Assembly: GCA_911728455.2 (NCBI GenBank)
Contig: OU452231.1
Span: forward strand, 8,586,963 to 8,650,962
Source: Marthasterias glacialis
Taxonomy: Eukaryota; Echinodermata; Asteroidea; Forcipulatida; Asteriidae
Direction of reading: 5' to 3'
DNA length: 64,000 nucleotides
The position numbers and the translations under genes are program-made. The notes under the pieces are model-generated. The model searched no databases, had not been told where the DNA came from, and saw nothing but the letters and a program-made list of their open reading frames with translations. Shown piece after piece: positions 49,401-51,099 of this stretch (the first letter of the stretch is position 1; the number at the start of each line of letters is the position of its first letter).

Positions 49401-51099
49401 TCAGCGACATTTGGCAGGTATCCAGTCACAAACAATTTACGACGGGAAACACAATAAAGGGACCCATTTTTCTACCATCAAGTTAGGCCTAACAGTTTTT
49501 CCAATGGTTGTAATTGTTTTCTAAGTACCTGAAACCAGCCTAAGTGTTTCAACATCTGAATGGACATGCAGGCTTACACTGAAAAAAAATTGAGTCGATT
49601 AGAATTTTAAATTTTTTTATGACTTTTAAAAGTCATAAAAAAATAATTTGAGTTGATTAATTTTATGTTTTGAAATGTATCATTTTCAAATCACCCTCAA
49701 GTTTCCATTTCCAAAATGGACGGAAAAAGTTACGTGCCTTTTCCGTCCATTTTTTGATGGAATTTAAATTCCATCAAAAAATGGACGGAAAAGGCATGTA
49801 ACTTTTTCCGTCCATTTTGGAAATGGAAACTTGAGGGTGATTTGAAAATGATACATTTCAAAACATAAAATTAATCAACTCAAATTATTTTCAGTACAAG
49901 CCGATGTCCATTCACATGTTGAAACACTTTTTTGTGGTTTCAGGTGGATAAAAAAAAGTTGCAACCATTGAAAAAAACTGCTAACGTGACGGATGTAAAC
50001 AGTGGAACCCTTTACCGTGTTTCTTGTCTTACATTGCATGCTGAGGCTGGAGATGTTATTTTTTTTACTCAAAAACCTTCTCCCTGCTTAGAAGTTTGCT
50101 TGCTAAGCAGGGTCTATGAAATCAGCCCCGGGTCATCCAAGTAGATGACGTCAACTACACGTATTTAAAGAGGAAACCTGACGGGATATTCAAGCTATTA
50201 ACAAGACCTGCCGTTTGAGAACGATTACTCACAGAGATGAAAGTGACCGGAGCCCTGCAAAAGCGTCGTCCGCTATCGTCTGAATCTGATTGTTGCTCAA
50301 ATCTCTGGAGGTCGGGAGAAAAATGAAGGGAAAAGAAAAAGAGGAAATGTTATTATCTGATCAATTAACTTCAATACAAATGTGTTCCAAGGCTCTTTCT
50401 TGAGGTCGAAGTGACGGCAGATAAGGAAGAAACATTAGTGATGTTGGCAAGAACTGCAAGTTCAAAACTGTTCACTGCCTTTAAATCAATCCATGCACAC
50501 ACAAAAACAAACTGTCAATTTTTTTTGATGCGCATTAGACACAACAGTTATACAAGCTTGCTAACCCTTATTGTTCACAAGAAAACAGTACAAGTGTGTT
50601 TTCAATTTTCAATACACTACTCCTCAATCAGTTACACCATGGGGACATCCAGTTATCAAGCCTAAGTAATCTCCAAAAACATTTCAATGAAAATATCCTT
50701 CAATGACAATCAAATTAACCATACAACTGAGCTTGCCTTTCATCCCCTGGGATTCATTTAGGAGGCTGAAAATCAAAAGAACTCTGATCCAAACTTTTTG
50801 ACAATTAACAGAATAAATCAAGATTCGAACTGCCTCTAGCTACTGGGCAAACTCGGTGGTGCAGTGGTAAGGCATCTGCTCTAGAATGGCAAAGGTTGTG
50901 GGTTCGAATCCCACCCGCGTAATATGCCCGTGTTCTTTTTCTTCACAGGACTCTGGAAAGTACTGAGTATACAGTGATATTAACACACATCAGTGTAGGG
51001 GTAAAACACAATACAATAGCTTCTTACATTCTCTTCAGTTTCTTGTACTGAGTGAAAGCTCTGGATGGGATCGTTGTAATCTGATTCTGCTCCAAACGC
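4028..51099 (-). CDS. slit: Slit guidance ligand, 3' partial gene (24 exons, joined)
   Basis: Secreted ligand of Roundabout receptors that repels growing axons and migrating cells. The visible protein (1,141 residues, numbered here from the first complete codon) runs: D2 leucine-rich repeats 1-175, D3 about 187-400, D4 about 408-595, EGF1-6 about 606-842, laminin-G about 843-1018, EGF7 about 1019-1057 and a C-terminal cystine knot about 1064-1134. The exons join with consistent phases and GT-AG borders: 51099-51028, 50304-50233, 45164-45021, 44235-44164, 34103-33940, 32032-31882, 30914-30840, 29946-29875, 27350-27279, 18692-18621, 17641-17570, 16889-16726, 15646-15514, 14494-14426, 14003-13932, 12294-12223, 11938-11867, 11084-10918, 10202-9989, 8907-8768, 7716-7623, 6678-5936, 5290-5090, 4275-4028. 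The order of modules is diagnostic of Slit and no other family. The signal peptide, D1 and D2 N-cap exons lie outside. Exon borders were read by eye, not from transcripts. Confidence 0.97.
4276..5089 (-). other. slit last intron
   Basis: An 814-bp intron between the EGF7 and cystine-knot exons. A 121-codon open frame on the plus strand (4600-4965) has no recognisable domain and is most likely chance. No clear repeat was seen. Confidence 0.8.
5090..5290 (-). CDS. slit: slit exon: laminin-G end and EGF7
   Basis: A 201-bp exon (phase 1 in, 1 out; residues 993-1059). [10 protein letters not shown] finishes laminin-G (vertebrate GCIRNLYIN), GVSPGC precedes EGF7 ([13 protein letters not shown]..., [12 protein letters not shown]). 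It is the only EGF module between laminin-G and the cystine knot. The donor GTAAGT splits codon Arg1060. Confidence 0.96.
5291..5935 (-). other. slit intron with a two-copy direct repeat
   Basis: A 645-bp intron. The only structure seen is a tandem pair at 5794-5858, described separately. Confidence 0.8.
5794..5858. repeat. Two-copy tandem repeat, 37-bp period
   Basis: A 28-bp core starting GGTAGTCAAGCTTTGCTAAA occurs identically at 5794-5821 and 5831-5858. The identity suggests a recent duplication inside the intron. Confidence 0.85.
5936..6678 (-). CDS. slit: slit exon: EGF4 end, EGF5, EGF6 and laminin-G
   Basis: A 743-bp exon, the largest here (phase 2 in, 1 out; residues 746-992). It contains [12 protein letters not shown] (EGF4 end), EGF5 ([13 protein letters not shown]...), the linker [12 protein letters not shown]6 (DCQNNALC...[10 protein letters not shown]), then nearly all of the laminin-G module, with [20 protein letters not shown] and [15 protein letters not shown] and a C-terminal LRQ...NGSSFHG. 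Sequons NRT, NIT, NIS and NAT suggest a glycosylated module. The linker between EGF5 and EGF6 corresponds to the site where vertebrate Slit2 is cleaved into N and C fragments. Confidence 0.98.
6679..7622 (-). other. slit intron with one MITE
   Basis: A 944-bp intron between the EGF4-laminin-G exon and the EGF3/4 exon. It holds the hairpin element at 7219-7444; the rest is unremarkable AT-rich sequence. Confidence 0.75.
7219..7444 (+). mobile_element. MITE with GAGTGAAAAA hairpin ends (copy 1)
   Basis: About 226 bp flanked by TA. The left end CTTTCTAAATGTAAAAGAGT is the inverted complement (few mismatches) of the right end ACTCTTTCACATTTGGAGAG. A second copy lies in the opposite orientation at 24179-24428. 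The TA flanks suggest a Tc1/mariner-type target, but this is inference. Confidence 0.7.
7623..7716 (-). CDS. slit: slit exon: end of EGF3, start of EGF4
   Basis: A 94-bp exon (phase 1 in, 2 out; residues 714-745): [17 protein letters not shown], then [14 protein letters not shown]. The longer C-x5-NPC loop is the same as in vertebrate EGF4 (FCAQDLNPCQHDSKC). It is too short to stand out as an open frame and was found by its splice sites and its cysteine pattern. Confidence 0.95.
8155..8380. repeat. Repeat with GGCTCTGCTTACxGCAGAATTCTG ends
   Basis: The left part CTCTGCTTACGGCAGAATTC resembles the ends of the element at 25198-25316, and the right part CTTACGGTAAGCAAAGCCA is a partial inverted match. 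It is a diverged copy with loose boundaries. Confidence 0.45.
8382..8576 (+). mobile_element. CTTAAGC hairpin element, copy 1
   Basis: Begins GGGCCCAATTCCATAAAGCT and ends with the inverted AGCTCAATGAATTTAGGCCC; internally it has paired TGCTTAAG/CTTAAGCA and TGCTAAGCA motifs. It is a non-coding MITE-like element, the commonest repeat in this window (about eight copies). Confidence 0.75.
8577..8706. mobile_element. Short hairpin MITE with GGGGTGGATTTCACA ends
   Basis: A 130-bp element: GGGGTGGATTTCACAAA at the left, inverted TTTGTGAAATCCACCCC at the right, with internal repeats of TTAGGACTAG. It abuts the preceding CTTAAGC element with no gap. Confidence 0.75.
8768..8907 (-). CDS. slit: slit exon: end of EGF2, EGF3
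   Basis: A 140-bp exon (phase 2 in, 1 out; residues 668-713). [12 protein letters not shown] ends EGF2; [20 protein letters not shown] then [12 protein letters not shown] forms EGF3. The DIDDC-type start and G-Y-x-C spacing resemble calcium-binding EGF modules. The donor is GTAAAA, weaker than most others in the gene. Confidence 0.96.
8986..9143 (+). repeat. Interspersed repeat, CCAAAATGGC...GATGATGTCAGG family (copy 1)
   Basis: Shares GTCACACG, GCAACT, GCCA(C)GCTCAC, CTTCCAAAATGGC, ACCAAGAT and GATGTCAGGTGAAT in the same order with 35566-35737; a partial copy is at 13815-13890. Non-coding and diverged; class unknown. Confidence 0.65.
9826..9907. mobile_element. Miniature hairpin element
   Basis: The arm ATCGCAAATCTGACATACCA followed by ACAAATAAACTACA is matched in reverse complement by TGTAGCTTATTTGTTGGTAT then GCCAGATTTGTGAT, with a loop of roughly 13 bp. 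A relative with similar arms is at 59742-59810. Confidence 0.75.
9989..10202 (-). CDS. slit: slit exon: EGF1 and most of EGF2
   Basis: A 214-bp exon (phase 1 in, 2 out; residues 596-667). A short linker ending [14 protein letters not shown] (vertebrate [13 protein letters not shown]) starts EGF1, with [12 protein letters not shown] closing it. EGF2 begins [13 protein letters not shown] and is cut by the intron just before its fifth cysteine. The donor is GTAAGT. Confidence 0.97.
10203..10917 (-). other. slit intron, no feature seen
   Basis: A 715-bp intron between the D4 cap exon and the EGF1 exon. It is AT-rich and I recognise no repeat, RNA or coding signal. Confidence 0.75.
10918..11084 (-). 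CDS. slit: slit exon: D4 C-terminal cap (LRRCT)
   Basis: A 167-bp exon (phase 2 in, 1 out; residues 541-595) encoding [20 protein letters not shown], then [19 protein letters not shown] and a tail ending SFLCS. It corresponds to ALGANPLYCDC...WLSDWVK...YKEPGIARC of Slit D4. It is one codon longer than the D2 and D3 cap exons. Confidence 0.97.
11340..11425. repeat. Inverted pair of SINE-B tails
   Basis: ACTGTATACTCAGTACT and, about 50 bp on, AGTACTGAGTATACAGT are perfect inverted copies of the tail of the SINE-B family (compare 50950-51000 and 32106-32160). They enclose the family's GTGAAAAAAAAATCCACAGG segment, so two tails are joined head to head without a tRNA head. Confidence 0.65.
11595..11700 (-). 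mobile_element. tRNA-derived SINE-C, copy 1
   Basis: On the minus strand: AGGGCTGGAAGGCTCAGTTC, then GTAGAGCG (box A-like) and GCAGGTTCAAACTT (box B-like). The sequence 5' of the head (CCCTAA.GTTGGCAGTCTCCCC on the plus strand) is shared with the copy at 21240-21370, so the family extends beyond the tRNA part. Confidence 0.65.
11704..11782. repeat. Direct repeat plus GC-rich hairpin
   Basis: GGGGCCTGGTGGCC occurs twice in tandem (11704 and 11728 areas); the second copy then meets its own reverse complement GGCCACCAGGCCCC across a short AACGAATT spacer, giving a stem of about 24 bp (TGAGGGGCCTGGTGGCCGAT / ATCGGCCACCAGGCCCCTCA). Confidence 0.8.
11867..11938 (-). CDS. slit: slit exon: D4 leucine-rich repeat 4
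   Basis: A 72-bp phase 2-2 exon encoding [15 protein letters not shown] and SDLHSLSHI (residues 517-540), matching [24 protein letters not shown]. The donor is GTGAGT. Confidence 0.97.
12223..12294 (-). CDS. slit: slit exon: D4 leucine-rich repeat 3
   Basis: A 72-bp phase 2-2 exon encoding [15 protein letters not shown] and SGLSSLRIL (residues 493-516), nearly the vertebrate [24 protein letters not shown]. The donor is GTAAGT, and only 284 bp separate it from the next exon downstream. Confidence 0.97.
12543..12715. mobile_element. CACTG-ended MITE, long inverted repeats
   Basis: 173 bp flanked by TA on each side. Arms CACTGCTAAAAATGATATTC continuing through TTCTTGTGTCACTCCC (about 70 bp) are inverted and nearly identical, with a loop of roughly 30 bp. 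The TA flanks are consistent with a TA target duplication. Confidence 0.85.
13105..13235 (-). repeat. Repeat with CGCCCTCACTGAGG core (copy 1)
   Basis: The reverse complement reads TATAGACCTTATGCGTCTGA, TGTCATGAGTCCC, GAGATATGTACAAGCAGCGC, CCTCACTGAGGTCAAAACG, GAAAACAGCTGTGCATACCC. Near-identical order is seen at 32497-32630 and 62388-62510; shorter parts at 23742-23800 and 57025-57080. Interspersed family of unknown class. Confidence 0.75.
13932..14003 (-). CDS. slit: slit exon: D4 leucine-rich repeat 2
   Basis: A 72-bp phase 2-2 exon encoding [15 protein letters not shown] and ANMTKLSTL (residues 469-492), matching DLSNNRISTL...SFSNMTQLLTL. It carries the sequon NMT, also present in vertebrates. 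The donor is GTAAGT. Confidence 0.96.
14004..14425 (-). other. slit intron, no feature seen
   Basis: A 422-bp intron between two D4 repeat exons; AT-rich, with a T run near 14071-14082 and nothing else recognised. Confidence 0.75.
14426..14494 (-). CDS. slit: slit exon: D4 leucine-rich repeat 1
   Basis: A 69-bp exon, one codon shorter than the standard unit, encoding [20 protein letters not shown] and HTL (residues 446-468). Vertebrate Slit has the same shorter repeat here ([20 protein letters not shown]). Phase 2-2 is kept; the donor is GTAAGT. Confidence 0.95.
14495..15513 (-). other. slit intron, no feature seen
   Basis: A 1,019-bp intron between the D4 N-cap and D4 repeat 1. The opposing open frames at 15184-15427 overlap each other and have no recognisable content. 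Confidence 0.7.
15514..15646 (-). CDS. slit: slit exon: D4 N-terminal cap (LRRNT)
   Basis: A 133-bp exon (phase 1 in, 2 out; residues 401-445) encoding a short linker, [20 protein letters not shown] and [19 protein letters not shown]. It matches CP.EC.C..TVVRCSNKGLK...GIP...TEL of Slit D4, the domain credited with Slit dimerisation. The donor GTGAGT lies after GAGAT. Confidence 0.96.
15647..16725 (-). other. slit intron with a GAAACGTGAG repeat
   Basis: A 1,079-bp intron separating D3 and D4. The motif CAGCCTTTGAGAAAGACTCT, then GCTAGGGTCGAAACGTGAG at 16404-16443, is shared with 39995-40031. The rest shows nothing recognised. Confidence 0.7.
16726..16889 (-). CDS. slit: slit exon: D3 C-terminal cap (LRRCT)
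   Basis: A 164-bp exon (phase 2 in, 1 out; residues 347-400) encoding [20 protein letters not shown], then [11 protein letters not shown] and a tail ending DFTCD. It matches LLANPFNCNC...WLGEWL...IVTGNPRCQKP...QDFTCDD of vertebrates. It has the same length and phases as the D2 cap exon, a sign of ancient internal domain duplication. Confidence 0.97.
16890..17569 (-). other. slit intron, no feature seen
   Basis: A 680-bp AT-rich intron between D3 repeat 5 and its cap; no element recognised. Confidence 0.75.
17570..17641 (-). CDS. slit: slit exon: D3 leucine-rich repeat 5
   Basis: A 72-bp phase 2-2 exon encoding [15 protein letters not shown] and DSLKELSTV (residues 323-346), matching [24 protein letters not shown]. 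The donor is GTAAGT. The glycine in LYDNG replaces a usual Q or K. Confidence 0.96.
17775..18022 (-). mobile_element. tRNA-Leu-derived SINE-A, minus copy
   Basis: The minus strand reads GTCGTGGCCGAGTGGTCTAA (box A) and GTGGGTTCGAATCCCGGCCT (box B), then a body with GACACTTGTGTCC and GATGGGAAG. It is homologous to 31057-31387 and 54511-54818. The anticodon region is more degenerate than in the 31057 copy. Confidence 0.75.
18058..18135. repeat. SINE-B tail fragment
   Basis: TATACAGTGCTTATCACACA followed by a GTGTAGG motif matches the tail of the SINE-B copy at 50950-51010 and the fragment at 44886-44965. No tRNA head is attached. Confidence 0.55.
18196..18320 (+). mobile_element. tRNA-derived SINE-B, copy 1
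   Basis: CGTTGGTCTAGTGGTTAAGA (box A-like) and GTGGGTTCGAATCCCGCC (box B) are followed by ATGCCCATGGATTTTGTATT and a CGCAGGACTTGG body. It shares CATCTGCTCTAGAATG with the copy at 50853, which identifies the family. Confidence 0.75.
18621..18692 (-). CDS. slit: slit exon: D3 leucine-rich repeat 4
   Basis: A 72-bp phase 2-2 exon encoding [15 protein letters not shown] and IGLKSLRLL (residues 299-322). It matches [24 protein letters not shown], including the shared cysteine and an N-glycosylation sequon (NET). The donor is GTGAGT. Confidence 0.96.
18994..19185. mobile_element. CTTAAGC hairpin element, copy 2
   Basis: Left GGCCCAATTTCATAAAGACG, right inverted TTTTATGAAATTAGGCTC; the interior holds GCTAAGCA, an ACCAGTCA segment and GGTATTTTCTCTGGTAACCT as in other copies. 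Confidence 0.7.
19315..19405. repeat. Fragment of the CAAGATGGCxGC MITE family
   Basis: Contains GGGACCAGACTATAATGACC and GAATGGGAGAAAAACAAGAT then GGCAGCA, matching parts of the complete element at 61628-61819. The ends are missing. Confidence 0.5.
21240..21370 (-). mobile_element. tRNA-derived SINE-C, copy 2
   Basis: The minus strand begins GGGCTAGATAGCTCAGTTGG and ends GGGTTCAAATCCTGTTCTAG then TCC; acceptor-like ends pair GGCTAGA with TCTAGTC. The anticodon stem is poor, so it is not called a tRNA gene. A T-rich tail with CTTTGTTCACCCC follows, also seen at 30545. Confidence 0.7.
22903..23150. mobile_element. MITE with CCCTTTTCACACT ends
   Basis: Left AAGCCCTTTTCACACTACC and right inverted AAGTGTGAAAAGGGT. 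The interior is rich in CCCAGGAAA and CCTGGGG palindromic motifs (for example CCCCAGGAAATTCCTGGGG). A second partial end (CAAGTGTAAAAGTGGC) lies at about 23190-23206. Confidence 0.7.
23628..24070. mobile_element. CTTAAGC hairpin element, copy 3, with an insertion
   Basis: Left GGGCCAATTTCATTTAGAGC, right inverted GCTCTAAGAAATTGGGGCC. It is about 443 bp rather than about 190, because about 23735-23900 holds another repeat (GCGCCCTCACTGAGG core) inserted in the middle; the typical interior (GTGACTGGTTTCC) resumes after it. Confidence 0.65.
24179..24428 (-). mobile_element. MITE with GAGTGAAAAA hairpin ends (copy 2)
   Basis: Reverse orientation of 7219-7444: it shares ACTCTCTCG, GTGTCA, GAGAGGGAAACTCACTGTAC, GTCCGCCATTTTG and AAAATGAGTGGTTTTTCAAT, ending in a TTTACATTTAAAG arm. 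Confidence 0.7.
24690..24800. repeat. Partial CAAGATGGCxGC MITE
   Basis: GGGCCAGACTGGTTTCTCTT, GGATTGGTTACATTGACTTG, AAACAAGATGGCTGCTTTGT and a terminal CTATAGACCTTTCT correspond to one end of the 61628-61819 element in reverse. Confidence 0.55.
25198..25316. mobile_element. Hairpin MITE with GGCTCTGCTTAC ends
   Basis: Left GGGGCCCAATTGTACGGCTC then TGCTTC...GAATTCTGTGCTTACA; right ATAAACGCAGAATTC then CGCAGTAAGCAGAGCCATGA, an inverted match with mismatches. It is related to 8155-8380. Confidence 0.6.
25650..25805. repeat. Partial CAAGATGGCxGC MITE
   Basis: AGCCAATGTAACCAAGTCAA, GGAGGGTGAAATTTAGTCTG and GGGAACATGACAAAAATGGC then TGCAGCATGATG correspond to the interior and right end of the 61628-61819 element, same orientation. 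Confidence 0.6.
26295..26482. mobile_element. CTTAAGC hairpin element, copy 4 (diverged)
   Basis: GCCCGAGTTTCATAAACCAG to GCTTTATAAAATTGGGC, with the family's interior order (GGTTATCAGCC, CTGGATCCCTGC, TTGGCAAA). More diverged than the other copies. Confidence 0.55.
26869..27051. mobile_element. CTTAAGC hairpin element, copy 5 (diverged)
   Basis: ATCCAATTTCATGGAGCAGC to GCTTGGTAGCTCTACAAATT, with CTGCTAAGCAAAAGT and GGCTGGTAACCT inside. It ends just before a C run at 27055-27066. Confidence 0.55.
27279..27350 (-). CDS. slit: slit exon: D3 leucine-rich repeat 3
   Basis: A 72-bp phase 2-2 exon encoding [15 protein letters not shown] and SGLKKLRTL (residues 275-298), matching LLTSNRLENV...MFKGLESLKTL of vertebrate D3. 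The exon is isolated: 8.6 kb to the next downstream exon and 2.5 kb to the upstream one. Confidence 0.96.
27351..29874 (-). other. 2.5-kb slit intron
   Basis: Contains GGAG-rich sequence (27420-27490, repeated GGGGCGGAG-type motifs), a C/A run near 27790-27810, a (TG)n microsatellite at about 28259-28277, an A run at 28613-28631 and a T run at 29289-29312. Open frames here are short and unrecognised. Confidence 0.7.
28259..28277. repeat. (TG)n microsatellite
   Basis: About nine TG units directly followed by TTTGTGTC. Confidence 0.8.
29875..29946 (-). CDS. slit: slit exon: D3 leucine-rich repeat 2
   Basis: A 72-bp phase 2-2 exon encoding [15 protein letters not shown] and QGASNLYEL (residues 251-274). 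It aligns with vertebrate ITDIEEGAFEGASGVNEI. The donor is GTAAGT. Confidence 0.96.
29947..30839 (-). other. slit intron with a SINE-C copy
   Basis: An 893-bp intron with an A run (30224-30243) and the SINE-C at 30483-30625. Nothing else recognised. Confidence 0.7.
30483..30625 (+). mobile_element. tRNA-derived SINE-C, copy 3
   Basis: GGGCTGGGTAGCTCAGTTGG (box A) then GCTGGTTCAATCCCAGCTCC (box B), with about ten anticodon-arm bases missing, followed by the family tail TTTTTCTTTGTTCACACC. The stretch AGTTTCCCTTGTGG then TTTATTGC is also found near 19899-19918. Confidence 0.7.
30840..30914 (-). CDS. slit: slit exon: D3 leucine-rich repeat 1
   Basis: A 75-bp exon, one codon longer than the usual LRR exon, encoding [18 protein letters not shown] and LINLNKL (residues 226-250). 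Vertebrate Slit D3 has the same extra residue at this repeat (RLNNNEFTVLEATGIFKKL). The phase 2-2 borders are kept. Confidence 0.95.
30915..31881 (-). other. slit intron with a SINE-A copy
   Basis: A 967-bp intron; 31057-31387 is SINE-A. The 79-codon frame at 31376-31615 starts inside the SINE end and is unrecognised. Confidence 0.7.
31057..31387 (+). mobile_element. tRNA-Leu-derived SINE-A, best preserved copy
   Basis: The head at 31057-31147 keeps the tRNA-Leu plan: TGGCTGAGTGG box A, GGACTCAAGCTCTGG with a CAA anticodon, a long variable arm (GTTTCTGATCAGCAG) and GTGGGTTCGAGTCCTGG box B, with GTGTCA/TGACAC acceptor pairing. The body contains TTTGGATGGGACGTAAAGCC and ends with AAAGCGCTCTATAAAAACCC and an ATT-rich tail. 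Confidence 0.85.
31882..32032 (-). CDS. slit: slit exon: linker and D3 N-terminal cap (LRRNT)
   Basis: A 151-bp exon (phase 1 in, 2 out; residues 175-225). A short linker leads to [20 protein letters not shown], the cysteine-rich N-cap of D3, then [14 protein letters not shown]. The C-x-D-x-x-CP-x-x-C-x-C pattern is typical of Slit LRRNT modules. The donor is GTAAGT. Confidence 0.96.
32077..32270 (-). mobile_element. tRNA-derived SINE-B, copy 2
   Basis: The plus strand shows the tail first (CACTGTATACTCAGCACT, a 19-C run, GTGAAAAAAATCCACAGG), then GTGGGATTCGAACCCACGAC (box B reverse complement) and TAACCAACTAGACTACTGAG (box A reverse complement), ending in CAGCTAGAGGCAGTTC, which also borders the copy at 50818. 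Confidence 0.8.
32310..32345. repeat. (AT)n microsatellite
   Basis: ATATATATATATATAT with a GTATATTATAT interruption. Confidence 0.8.
32497..32630 (+). repeat. Repeat with CGCCCTCACTGAGG core (copy 2)
   Basis: ACGTCTGACATCATGAGTCT, GAGATATGTACAAGCAGCGC, CCTCACTGAGGTCAAACCG, GTTTACTGCAGGAAAACGGC and TGTGCAATACCCTC lie in the same order as at 13105-13235 (inverted) and 62388-62510. Confidence 0.75.
33940..34103 (-). CDS. slit: slit exon: D2 C-terminal cap (LRRCT)
   Basis: A 164-bp exon (phase 2 in, 1 out; residues 121-174) encoding the D2 cap: [20 protein letters not shown], then a segment with GARCETPRR and a basic tail KSIKFKCK. Four cap cysteines are present (CDC, ARC, KCK). The basic patch corresponds to the region linked in vertebrate Slits to heparan-sulfate binding next to the Robo site. 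The donor is GTGGGT. Confidence 0.97.
35566..35737 (+). repeat. Interspersed repeat, CCAAAATGGC...GATGATCACGTCAGG family (copy 2)
   Basis: GTCACACGTGGCAACTATGC, CACGCTCACCATCTTGGGAG, TTGACTTCCAAAATGGCGCA and GTCAGGTGAATTGGGTCCAT follow the same order as 8986-9143. Confidence 0.65.
38103..38552. mobile_element. Foldback element with about 165-bp inverted arms
   Basis: About 450 bp. The left arm (TGAGGGCC..., GAGCTTCGTAATTC, ACCTGTAAGAAGCTACTA, CATTCCATGGC, GTCAGATATTCCTCGTAAAT) is matched in reverse complement by the right arm (TATGAGGAATATCTTGACGT, CCATGGAAGG, TAGTAGCTTCTTACAGGTAG, AATTATGAAGCTC, GGCCCTCA). Arms differ at many positions, so it is not recent. Non-coding. Confidence 0.85.
42039..42071. 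repeat. Perfect 10-bp stem hairpin
   Basis: CCATCCAGTG pairs with CACTGGATGG around a 13-base loop (ACTCATCAGAGGA), in a stretch otherwise lacking repeats. Confidence 0.7.
43484..43653. mobile_element. CACTG-ended MITE with 72-bp inverted arms
   Basis: 170 bp. The left arm begins CACTGCAAAAACTGGGGTGT and runs through GGTATCTATATGTGACA to CACCGACATGG; the right arm is its reverse complement with about six differences. The loop is about 25 bp. The ends resemble 12543-12715 (CACTGC.AAAA). Confidence 0.88.
44164..44235 (-). CDS. slit: slit exon: last D2 leucine-rich repeat
   Basis: A 72-bp phase 2-2 exon encoding [18 protein letters not shown] and RNLQTM (residues 97-120), matching vertebrate SLYDN...GTFSPLRAIQTM. 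It contains a possible N-glycosylation sequon (NGT). It is separated by a 10-kb intron from the D2 C-cap exon, the largest gap between neighbouring exons seen here. Confidence 0.96.
44236..45020 (-). other. slit intron with a SINE-B tail piece
   Basis: A 785-bp intron. 44886-44965 (ATACAGAGCTTATCACACAT... CCCTGATGCAA) matches the SINE-B tail. The opposing frames around 44519-44888 are unrecognised. Confidence 0.65.
45021..45164 (-). CDS. slit: slit exon: two fused D2 leucine-rich repeats
   Basis: A 144-bp exon, exactly twice the 72-bp unit, holding two repeats (residues 49-96): [18 protein letters not shown] and [19 protein letters not shown]. Both repeats match Slit D2 (VLYGN..., LLLNAN...C). 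It enters and leaves in phase 2, with a GTAAGT donor. No intron interrupts the junction between the two repeats, unlike most other LRR units in this gene. Confidence 0.97.
46300..46470. repeat. Ancient duplicated non-coding segment, copy 1
   Basis: Shares, in order, with 49175-49345: GGGGGAAAC/GGGGAAAAC, AAACTGG, TTTGCAGTCA, GGTGATTCACACAGCCGTTT (other copy GGTGAATCACACAACCATTT) and CGGAAATGAATTAAT. Same strand, about 2.9 kb apart. No open frame spans both. Confidence 0.65.
46826..47586. repeat. Minisatellite, about 25-bp unit, with higher-order repeat
   Basis: Some thirty diverged copies of a unit near GATTGGTGGACAGGCTAGAT plus GATGA. A roughly 100-bp block starting GATGATGAGATTAGTGGACA and containing AGGCAGAGATAATGATATTG occurs at 46844 and again at 47055, a higher-order period of about 211 bp. 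The minus strand is open in several frames as serine/proline-rich low-complexity peptide, taken to be non-coding. Confidence 0.9.
48894..48952. promoter_or_regulatory. Cluster of GGATTA motifs, possible K50-homeodomain sites
   Basis: GGATTA at 48894-48899, 48931-48936 and 48947-48952, with TAATC at 48916-48920, in under 60 bp of otherwise repeat-free intron. TAATCC/GGATTA is the known core for Otx, Gsc and Pitx homeodomains. Any enhancer role is inference. Confidence 0.25.
49175..49345. repeat. Ancient duplicated non-coding segment, copy 2
   Basis: Partner of 46300-46470; best matched blocks are CATTTGCAGTCA, GGTGAATCACACAACCATTT and CGGAAATGAATTAATTCCCA. It overlaps an unrecognised open frame (48983-49393) that is not shared by the other copy. 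Confidence 0.65.
49490..49983. mobile_element. Large foldback element with near-perfect inner palindrome
   Basis: About 490 bp. The outer arms (TAACAGTTTTTCCAATGGTT..., CTGAAACCA, GTGTTTCAACAT.TGAATGGA) are diverged inverted copies; the inner arms 49640-49765 and 49766-49891 meet at AATTTAAATT and are almost identical reverse complements over about 125 bp each. A small palindrome, ATGACTTTTAAAAGTCAT, interrupts the left side only (49619-49636). Non-coding. Confidence 0.9.
50233..50304 (-). CDS. slit: slit exon: D2 leucine-rich repeat
   Basis: A 72-bp phase 2-2 exon encoding [15 protein letters not shown] and AGLRSLSSL (residues 25-48). It aligns with vertebrate DLSNNQIS...DAFQGLRSLNSL, one of the best conserved stretches of the Robo-binding domain. 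The donor is GTGAGT. The exon joins in frame to its neighbours at 51028 and 45164. Confidence 0.96.
50305..51027 (-). other. slit intron with a SINE-B copy
   Basis: A 723-bp intron; 50818-51010 is SINE-B, the rest is unremarkable. The SINE tail ends about 20 bp from the splice donor of the 51028 exon. Confidence 0.7.
50818..51010 (+). mobile_element. tRNA-derived SINE-B, copy 3 (best preserved)
   Basis: CAAGATTCGAACTGCCTCTA GCTACTGGGCAA leads to CGGTGGTGCAGTGGTAAGGC (box A), CATCTGCTCTAGAATGGCAA, GTTGTGGGTTCGAATCCCAC (box B), then ATATGCCCGTG, CACAGGACTCTGGAAAGTAC and TGAGTATACAGTGATATTAA. It defines the family used to place the fragments at 11340, 18058, 18196, 32077 and 44886. Confidence 0.8.
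51028..51099 (-). CDS. slit: slit exon: D2, first visible leucine-rich repeat
   Basis: A 72-bp phase 2-2 exon encoding [15 protein letters not shown] followed by TQYKKLKRI (fragment residues 1-24). It closely matches the start of vertebrate Slit D2 (RLEQN...YKKLRRI), the concave face of which binds the first Ig domain of Robo. The acceptor is a CTGCAG and the donor reads GTAAG. This is the most 5' exon found; its first base completes a codon begun in an unseen exon that must carry the D2 N-terminal cap. Confidence 0.95.

Larger units (their letters stand above)
45165..50232 (-). other. 5-kb slit intron: minisatellite, duplicated segment, foldback
   Basis: Holds the paired non-coding segments (46300-46470, 49175-49345), the minisatellite (46826-47586), a GGATTA cluster (48894-48952) and a large foldback (49490-49983). 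47600-48660 is unremarkable apart from a GTGGAGG-rich run near 48250. Confidence 0.75.
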
